A stretch of DNA of 64,000 bases, from assembly GCA_029448655.1 (NCBI GenBank), contig JACCLO010000062.1, positions 1 through 64,000 of the forward strand. Direction: 5' to 3'. Of this stretch, positions 57,060 to 64,000 are shown piece by piece. Each line of letters starts with the position of its first letter. Position 1 is the first letter of the stretch. Source of the DNA: Wolfiporia cocos (lineage: Eukaryota; Basidiomycota; Agaricomycetes; Polyporales; Phaeolaceae). The translations under genes and the position numbers were made by a program. The notes beneath the pieces were generated by a model. The model searched no databases, had not been told where the DNA came from, and saw only the letters and a program-made list of their open reading frames with translations.

Positions 57060-58376
57060 CTAGGGCGGGCTGGTTTCCTCGGCCTCTTCGGGCAGTCTCG
57101 CGACATATGTCCTGGCTGATGACAGGTGAAGCATTTTCCTTTCTGATGTGATCGTCCCTTTCCTGGGTGTCATTCGATCTACCTCCATTGCGTTCGGATC
57201 TTTCGGTGGCGGTTGTCTGTGGAGCACTAGTGCGTCCGTTATTCGGGTTCGAGGCTTGCCAAGCCTTTTTCTTGACAAACGGTTTGTCCCGTTTCAAGAA
57301 TACTTGTAGTATTTTCATAGTACGAGCAGCGGACTGCCATTCATCAATGGTTGCTGGTAGCGGTCGAACACCGATGATGTATCGGGTCGTGTGTTCGGGT
57401 AACCTTTCTCAAAGAGGGTTATGAGCAACGCGTTTCCGTCCGCGCTGTATCGATCGTACTGGGCCTTTCCGGCCAAGTTGTTGAACTCGGTGATATAATC
57501 ATCAATGTCCTTCCTGTCCTGGGTTACGTCCAGGATTTTCTTCGCGCCTTCTGTACCTCTTCGATGGCTCCGAAGGCTTTTCTGGAAGTCTGCATCAAAC
57601 TGTGCAAGACTAGGTGGGAAGAATCGTTCGTCTGGGGTTCGTGTAAACCCGGTGGTAATTTTGTTTCCACTGGCCTGTTTTTCCCCTTGTTCGAAATATA
57701 AGAGAGGGATAAAGATCACTCTCTGAACGTCGTTCTGGAATGAAGTTTCGTACATCGTAAACCAGGAATTGCACTGGTTTATGAAGTTCTGCATGTCAGA
57801 ATCGTCCCCGTCGAATACGTCTGGGGGATTGATCTTTATCATCGGGGGTCGGTAGTACCGGGTTTGGCGCCGGAGGTTGAGGCTGCGGCGCATTCGGTGG
57901 GTGGAGGTCCTCCTCCTCCCGGGTATCCTCCACCTGGGTTTCCTGGGTTTCCTCCGGGGTTTCCCTGGGTTTCCTCCAGGGTTTCCTCCTCCGGGGTTCG
58001 CGGGGGGTTCCTCTCCAGAATCCTCCAGGAGGGTGGGCATTCCCTCCTCCGAGTCCGAAGTTTCCTCCCAGTCCTCCTCCGCTTGTACCTGCGGAGGTTT
58101 CGTCCAAATAGGCCTGAAGGCCATGTTCCTGGGTTTGTCGTTCCCATTCCTCCGCTTGGGCTAGTCCAAGACGGATTTCCTCCGCTACCCATTCCGGGTG
58201 CGTTCTGTGGGGGGTTTCCAAGAGGTTCTGTTCCTCCAGCCATAGGCCCAATCCCACTCTGCGCAAAAGCAGATATAAATCCTGGAGGGTCCTGTCCTCC
58301 GTCTGGCTGTTATCTGTTCCTGTAAATTTCCAGGATTTCTCCCATCATCTCCGATGCGCTCATTCATTCCTGCCAT
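57060..58376 (-). pseudogene. Gag with CCHC zinc knuckle (frameshifted)
   Basis: Capsid-type region: MIKINPPDVFDGDDSDMQNF, NQCNSWFTMYETSF, then GAKKILDVTQDRKDIDDYIT and FNNLAGKAQYDRYSADGNAL, LFEKGYP (about 57360-57860), followed by a nucleocapsid knuckle CFTCHQPGHMSRDC (about 57095-57140) in a basic stretch. Upstream is a Gly/Pro/Arg-rich stretch (57880-58080) coded by a minisatellite-like repeat, open in several frames. Frames change between the segments. Confidence 0.8.
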
Positions 58377-58752
58377 TCCTGTGGCGCCCGAAGGCTGATT
58401 CGTATTTCCCTCGGCATCGAAGGTTCTGTTGATGGTTTCGGTTCGTTTTCGGTCAACGTCGCGGTTGACATCCGGAGGGAGTTCTCCAAATCGTTCGAAC
58501 GCTTCACGCGTTATTTCCCAAGCGGTCGTTCTTGCGGAGGGGTATACTTCTACCCACTTCGATGCCCTATCTTCTCTTGGAATGACAACAATTCCTCCGC
58601 GGTTACGAAGGCTCCAATGGTGTCAGTCCACTCGTATCGGTTGAGTCTGTAGACTCCCTGAATGTCCTCGGGCAAGAGTTCAATCAGTCGTGCTGGGAAT
58701 TCTGGTCCAAATATTCATGTGCCCTTACACCGGTGGTAGGTGAGGGTGGATA

Positions 58753-58764
58753 AGCTCGACCTTC
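58753..58764 (-). promoter_or_regulatory. Self-complementary primer-binding site
   Basis: In element sense the PBS is AAGGTCGAGCT, one base after the 5' LTR. Its exact complement AGCTCGACCTT lies in the LTR (51341-51351 as plus AAGGTCGAGCT; 10 of 11 in the 5' LTR at 59089-59098), 34 nt downstream of the TATAAAA start at 51385. The RNA 5' end can thus prime its own reverse transcription, as in Tf1. No tRNA match was evident. Confidence 0.72.
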
Positions 58765-59468
58765 TGTTACGGGTCGACTACCCGTTCGTATATTCGAGTC
58801 GCGAATATAGATCGTTCTTCTGCACGTAGGCGTGTAGCCGTATGCAAGGCAAATGCTCGTTAGATGCCTTCAAGTCCTAGGTGAAGTCCCTAGGAGATCG
58901 TATAATATCCAATACGCGTTAGAGGATATAATCTGTTCAGGTGCGAGTCTGAATAGATATAAGACTCGCCTAAGTCCGAGAAGTCAGTGTGCACTTCGAG
59001 GACTTAGTCGTTCGGTTGCTCGAGTGAGAAATACTGAGCGTAGTTTCCTACGTTTGAGAACGAGTATAAGACTTCTTGTTTATACAACAGGTCGAGCTGA
59101 AGAGCCTTGACAATAAGTACATGAGCTTTTATACTACGCTGGGTTTTAGGGGTCAAGTCCATCCCAGATGCACCGCTACTATCTACGCTATAGTATCAAA
59201 CGTTTGATAAGTATGTAGGTGATGGTATCCGAAACGATAGATAGGGATGATGGTGGTTGAACACCATCTATCAGTAATAAACGATGAAGGTGAAACGGTG
59301 GCAGAGTTGGATCTGCCAAAGGTGAAACGCGCCCTACATGCTAATACAACTGGGGATCGCCCAGTAGAGTCACGAGTAGCCAGGGGGTTGGTTGCGCAAC
59401 AAGTCCTGTATCGTATTCGCCCGGTGGTGAGTTCTGTCGATATTCGAAAAATCAAAATAACCGTAACA
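58765..59468 (-). repeat. 5' LTR of the full-length element
   Basis: TGTTACGGGTCGACTACC...CCGTAACA, about 704 bp. Followed, in the sense of the element, after one base by the primer-binding site at 58753-58763. Confidence 0.92.
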
Positions 59469-59516
59469 CTCCCCAACCTGAGTTGCCCGAGAAAATAGCC
59501 ACGGACTGAAGTGGAT

Positions 59517-61254
59517 TAGTGATGTGCCGGCCCAGCCCAGCTCAAAAGCCCGGCTTCGGCCGGCTTTGGATGGCCCATGGCTTTTCAAACCTCAGGCCAG
59601 GCCCTCATTGACAGCTCACGGCTTGGCCCGGCCTGGGCCCAGCTTGGCCGCGGCCTACCACTGCTAAGATAATCGTCACTTAGCTTCAGAGCTTGAGATT
59701 CACCTTTGCCAAACCTTTCCCAGATGAAATAGAACCTTTAATCCTCCGATCTATAGTAGGATTAAGCAATGAAATAATCATTCACTAGCGCAGCATTCAG
59801 TAGCGTGCCTGCCATATGGGGGATCATATAGGCGCCCAAAAGTGAGTGGCAGGCTTCAAATGTTGAGGACTTGACCTTTTCTGTAGTTTTAATAAACAAG
59901 ATAGGGTGCACAATGATTGAGTTGAGCATATAACTGGCTCTGTATGGGCCTTATATTGTGCCTGCCAGATATTGTAGCCATTAAGAGCCCTAGGCCCAGG
60001 GCTCAACAGCTTGGCTGGCCTGGCCTGTATCTCAGGCCGTGCCCTGGGCCCGTCTCTGTCACAAGCCAATTTCCAAGCCTAGTAGAACATCCTAGGTTGA
60101 CACCCCACCCACGTCCTCTTGCACGCTAAAGCACTCTCATCCAAGCCCAGCTGGATACGTACGGCAATGCTAGTAGAAGCCCTCCGATACACAAGTCACT
60201 ACGGGCACTAGCAGACCACCAGCCGTCCGAACCTTACACCAGTCCAGTCCCCGGCAGTCAGTACAATACTGCTAGTCCATACAACCTAGTCATGGGCCAC
60301 CTCTAGGAACCACCAGCGGGGCTAGCAACAGCAGTAACCCCAAGACAATCCAGGTTACCAGCCATCGCACATACACTACACACTACTAGAGGAATGACTA
60401 TAGTATGCACAGTGACCTAACACTACGCCCAAATGTCTCACATCTCTTACACCACAGACACCGCCATTACTGCATAGACATTCCCCATTACAGGCAGGCC
60501 CGACCTGATAGACTTCTGCCCGTGGGATGGCAGCAATCCCATACAAGCACTAGACCTATGCACCTACAGTCTACGAGTCTACGCCCTACGCCTTCCCTTC
60601 AGTACCGCAACCTCTGGGAACCCGGGCCGTGAAACGTCGACCCTCAGTACCGTAACCTCGGGAACCTAGGCCACCAAAATAGCACCTTCAGACCACATCT
60701 GTCAAACCACGCCATTGGAAGGTGCACCCCTGCTGGAGTGGCAGCACATGACCTCTGAGGAGCACTGGTCGTTATACCCTGATCGACGAAAACCACCGAT
60801 CATTACACCCGATCGAAGCACTGATCACCACCGCCATTACTGGTATCACCCGATCGACAAGAACCACTGATCGTAACCCGTCGATTGCAACCCCCCTGTC
60901 CAATCCCTCACACTACTTTGCTATGGACATCTCGCTACGTACCAGTGCTCCAAATGCCATTACCGGCCCCATAGCTTAGACCAATTGTATACCAGCAAGT
61001 AGATGACCCATAGTCACGCGAGCCCCCACATGTACAAACAGTAGTAATATATAAGCCAGACAGTCTCGGCATAAACCTCAGACCTTGTCTTGGCCTCTTC
61101 TGGCTAGTAGTCCAAATCAGGAAGGCACCTTTGTGTGAGCCCCCCTTCCCTGGTTGAGTGCTAGTTAGTAGCGTGTGTCAGTCTCAGCCGTGCTGTAAAA
61201 GCCCAGCTTGGCCCGGCCAGCTCATGGCCCAAAGCTGGGCCTGGCACATCACTA
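59517..61254. mobile_element. hAT-like MITE, copy 2, with a nested LTR
   Basis: Ends TAGTGATGTGCC and GGCACATCACTA with 8-bp duplication AAGTGGAT (59509-59516, 61255-61262). It lacks the 245-bp insertion of copy 1 and so shows that element's empty site. The LTR at 60057-61180 sits in its right subterminal part. Confidence 0.88.
60057..61180 (+). mobile_element. Solo LTR (1.1-kb type) nested in the MITE
   Basis: TGTCACAAGCCAATTTCC...GCGTGTGTCA, 1124 bp, with target duplication GTCTC at 60052-60056 and 61181-61185. TATATAAG near 61050 followed by an imperfect R stem GTCTCGG...CCTCAGAC. Confidence 0.88.
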
Positions 61255-61606
61255 AAGTGGATGGGATGAGGTTAAGAAATCAAGAGCTGCTGATGGCAAA
61301 CGGAGGTATACGATTCCATACAAGTCTTTGTCGATCAATCTGGGATCCCTAGTCCGTTGACAAAACTCTCCAAAACCATGAAAGAGAACATTGTCCTGGC
61401 CATTCAGGATGACCTGGTTGGAATACAAGGGGCAGAGGAGTTGATAGAAAAACCTCAATATGAACACATGTTCAGTGATGTAATTGAAGCGGCATGACAT
61501 GACAGCAGAGGCATGATTGAAGTGATAAATATGAGTGAAGCTGCCCTGGCCATGTCATGGAGGGCATAAGCATACTGGGTGCCATGAGCAGAGAGGAGGT
61601 TGAGAG

Positions 61607-61971
61607 TGTCACAGACTGCCTCGGGTAAGGCTCTTATAGATATCACATGACTTGTTATTGTTTGTCTTAGGTTTGATAAGGTTTAGCTAGAATTCCCTGA
61701 TACCTTAACAGTCATGCGCCCATACTTACAGTAGTGCCACCCATGTGACTCACCTTAGGTAGTGCACAGGCCACCTCTTTAGGGTAGACACAGTGTGTCC
61801 CCCTGTATGTACATATAGCGCGAGCTGAGGTCTTACAACCTCAGTTCTACTATTCTTGGCAACCAGGTCAATCCTCACTACCTCTGCGTGTGCGCCCGCC
61901 TGCGTCTTGGCAACACTACTATTCTATACTCGCTAGTCTGTGGTGCAAGACTGCACATACCGCTGTTGTCA
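61607..61971 (+). mobile_element. Probable short-type LTR, end uncertain
   Basis: TGTCACAGACTGCC at 61607, GTACATATAGCG, the stem CTGAGG...CCTCAG and AGTTCTACTATTCTTGG; the likely end TTGTCA at 61971 has no matching duplication, so it may be truncated. Confidence 0.55.
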
Positions 61972-62631
61972 GAAAAATATTTTCTCTCGGGTTCTCCGGG
62001 CAGGTCTGGATGTGCCGAGATAGGCGAGGTGTTCGAGGGGTTGATGTCGAGTAGTTTTACCGGTTGAACGTAGCCTGTAGCGATTTAGAACTGCGGCGGT
62101 GCGTCGAATAAAGTGGAAATAATAGACATTGACTCGAAAATGTTTGTGACCGATTTCCTAAGTCCTAAGCGTACGCCTCGAGCGCAGCCCTTCGTCTGAC
62201 TTCGTCTGGGTGGAATTCGATGATTTGCTCGTATCTACACATCGCCTAAATACATGGAGAGCCACGAAATTTTCTACAACATTTTAAGTGTCCTAAAATT
62301 TCGAGTGTGCACCCTACAAGCTAGACAATCCAGAGACGAACCCTGAGATGGTGAAGACTGTCCTGAAACACAAGCAAATTATTTTATGAGACCGATCACC
62401 TGTAGATCTAGGGTGGTGCACCGAGGTTGGAGAGAAAAGACATGGAAAAAGCTATAGGAAGGCAGTTGGGGTTGGGCCAGACCTGGCTAGGCTAGAGAGC
62501 CTAGGGAAGCGTCAGATGGCACCTGTTTTGACTGGATGAGCAGCCAGATAGTGCCCGCAGGGCTTTTGCGACATTTCAGATTGTGCATGAGCCAGCGAAG
62601 GTTCACTGTACGAGTATGATCGAGGCCGATC
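61972..62631. other. No gene recognised
   Basis: No ORF of note. Nothing recognisable apart from AT-rich beginnings and a CT-rich middle. Confidence 0.4.
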
Positions 62632-62719
62632 ATGATCGGTCAAGCTGTGGCTGAACTACCTCAGATGGGCATTCTGCCTACCAGCTGGCTTTCTGTGGTG
62701 TGTTCTGTGTCGTTTTGGT

Positions 62720-63118
62720 GTGTGTTTGATCGTGCCCTGGTATTCTTACATGTGTCTAAAGTCTATGGCACATTTATATTGCAGCCGCAGCCACGCGCGA
62801 GCTGGAACGGCCAAAGACAATCGAGGCAGGGCACCGGCCGTGCGGGCCGTCTGGTCCCTTGGGGACACCTGTTCCTGGCCGTGCATGGCATCCCGTGCAT
62901 GGTCCAGGAGCGCCATCCCTTCAGATATGAAGCTTATTGAGGAGGAGCTGGACTATAGGTATCAAGTTGCTGAGGATGAAGTGGACGAGCAGTGTGAAGA
63001 TGAAGAGGGAAACAGGGCAGAAAATTATAAAGACAAGGATGGGGATTTGGGTCTGGATGAGGACAGAGTTGACAATCTGGATGACCTGCTCAGCAAGAAT
63101 GGCTTTGCACCACTTTGA
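62720..63118 (+). CDS. Acidic ORF, unknown (132 aa or shorter)
   Basis: Open frame ending TGA at 63116-63118. The last 60 residues are strongly acidic (DEVDEQCEDEEGNRAENYKD, DLGLDEDRVDNLDDLLSKNG). The N-terminal part has ordinary composition and may not be translated. It could be the last exon of a larger, decayed gene; not recognised. Confidence 0.3.
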   Translation: MCLIVPWYSYMCLKSMAHLYCSRSHARAGTAKDNRGRAPAVRAVWSLGDTCSWPCMASRAWSRSAIPSDMKLIEEELDYRYQVAEDEVDEQCEDEEGNRAENYKDKDGDLGLDEDRVDNLDDLLSKNGFAPL

Positions 63119-63391
63119 GCAATATACACAGCTTCTCAGATGTGCTCAGATTTTTGTAGTTTGAGCATTCTCAACATCATGTATACCACTTATTTTGTAC
63201 ATTGTGATTCTACATGATGGTTCTGAGGCCTCTAGGTGTGCACCACATTGTGTGGCATATGCCACAGGCTATAGTATATCCACATAGGTAAGCTGCAACA
63301 GCACTTTGCAATTCATATGCCAGCCTGACTACCAAACAACAATTCTATACCAGTCTGATGATTAGTTTCCCAGTCACACATTGAATTTGAC

Positions 63392-64000
63392 TAGTGATGT
63401 GCAGGCCCAGCCCAGCCCAAAAGCCCTGGCTTTGATGGCCCACCGCTTTTCAAAACCTCAGGCCGGGCCCTCACTGACAGCTCACAGCTTGGCCCAGCCT
63501 GGGCCAGGGCCAAGCTGGGGCCTACCACTGCTAGGATAGTCATCACTATAGCCTTGAAAGTTTGAAATACACCATTTTCAATTGTTCCTTGATGAAAAGG
63601 AACATTGAGGCCTACAAATTATAGTGGTATTAAGTGTCAAAATAACCTTCCACCAGCATGGCATTCAGTAGTGCACCTGCCATATGGGGTATTGTATAGG
63701 TGCCCAATGGTGAGTGGCAGGCTTCAACATTAAGGACATGACTTATTGGCTTTTTATGTAGTCTGAAATGAACAGCATATAATACTATAGTTTAGTTAAG
63801 CATACTACTATCCTGTACAATCTTATATTGTAGTTGCCAGACATTGTAGCCATTAAGGTCACCAGGCTGGGGCTCAACAGCTCAGCCTGGCTCAGCCTGA
63901 GATACAAGCTGGGCCCTGGGCCATCTCAAGCCATGTTGTAAAGCCTAGCTCACCCCAGCCCAAGTAGGGCTTGGCCCAGCTTGGCTCTGGCCTCAAGCCA
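63392..64000. mobile_element. hAT-like MITE, copy 3 (runs out of the window)
   Basis: Starts TAGTGATGTGCAGGCCCAGC at 63392 and follows copies 1 and 2 throughout (GGCC-rich end, AT-rich middle, ATTGTAGCCATTAAGGTC). The right end and target duplication are outside; the left 8 bases are AATTTGAC. Confidence 0.8.

Larger units (their letters stand above)
51011..59468 (-). mobile_element. Full-length Ty3/gypsy chromovirus with internal dUTPase
   Basis: Two LTRs of about 0.7 kb (51011-51723 and 58765-59468) flank a minus-strand coding region; the target duplication CTCCC at 51006-51010 and 59469-59473 is perfect. The order of domains on the minus strand is gag, CCHC zinc knuckle, protease, dUTPase, RT, RNase H, integrase, chromodomain, extra tail. 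The reading frame is broken by many one-base indels although the key motifs are intact. Confidence 0.92.
50941..61499 (+). pseudogene. Host coding fragment split by a gypsy element and a MITE
   Basis: Three plus-strand pieces join when the insertions and one copy of each duplication are removed: 50952-51010 (NPPESGANSQAADTSRSAAP, ending at CTCCC), 59474-59516 (QPELPEKIATD, ending at AAGTGGAT), and 61263-61496 (DEVKKSRAADGKRR, then after a one-base shift DQSGIPSPLTKLSKTMKEN, IVLAIQDDLVGIQGAEEL, YEHMFSDVIEAA-stop). A TGA separates IATD from SGWDE. The protein is not recognised and its 5' part is unclear; the value of the entry is that it shows the empty target site. Confidence 0.45.

Overview
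The window is nuclear DNA of a filamentous fungus, most likely an Agaricomycete (mushroom-forming basidiomycete). The grounds are split genes with very short introns (50-57 nt, GT...AG), an MSH4 gene of about 15 exons, Ty3/gypsy chromodomain retrotransposons, a MULE and hAT-type MITEs, and a fungal nuclease-kinase gene. I saw no rRNA, tRNA or CRISPR. The placement is inferred from gene style; no marker gene was compared.

Layout. 1-24 kb is a nested graveyard of LTR retroelements. 1-7612 holds a large non-coding LTR element in tandem LTR-internal-LTR-internal form (minus orientation), sitting inside the RNase H region of a Ty3/gypsy element. That element (7613-12426, plus) keeps its integrase, a chromodomain and a downstream dUTPase. 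12.4-24 kb is a pile of solo LTRs, many with perfect 5-bp target duplications and several nested in each other, plus a broken MULE and a hAT-like MITE. 22.9-24.1 kb is a Cys-rich host gene cut by a solo LTR.

24.4-50.6 kb is the gene-bearing part: a decayed HpcH/HpaI aldolase, a truncated AMP-binding (NRPS-like) enzyme, a Lunapark-like fragment, a small two-exon gene, an AlkB-like oxygenase, MSH4, an unrecognised gene divergent from MSH4, a gene laid out like a meiotic axis protein (Red1/SYCP2 style), and a PD-(D/E)XK nuclease + protein kinase fusion cut by a solo LTR. 51.0-59.5 kb is a full-length second Ty3/gypsy element (minus, TSD CTCCC) whose order is gag - protease - dUTPase - RT/RNase H - integrase - chromodomain - extra tail. 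59.5-64 kb holds two more hAT MITE copies, an LTR nested in one of them, and an acidic ORF.

Most notable: (1) two gypsy elements in one window each carry a dUTPase, at two different places in the polyprotein; (2) both LTR systems whose 5' LTR/PBS junction is visible show Tf1-like self-priming, the primer-binding site being the reverse complement of the predicted 5' end of their own transcript; (3) the LTR family has two stem-loops whose arms vary together between copies; (4) MSH4 lies next to a possible axial-element gene. Many frameshifts here are single-base indels beside perfectly kept motifs, so assembly indels should be excluded before calling genes dead.
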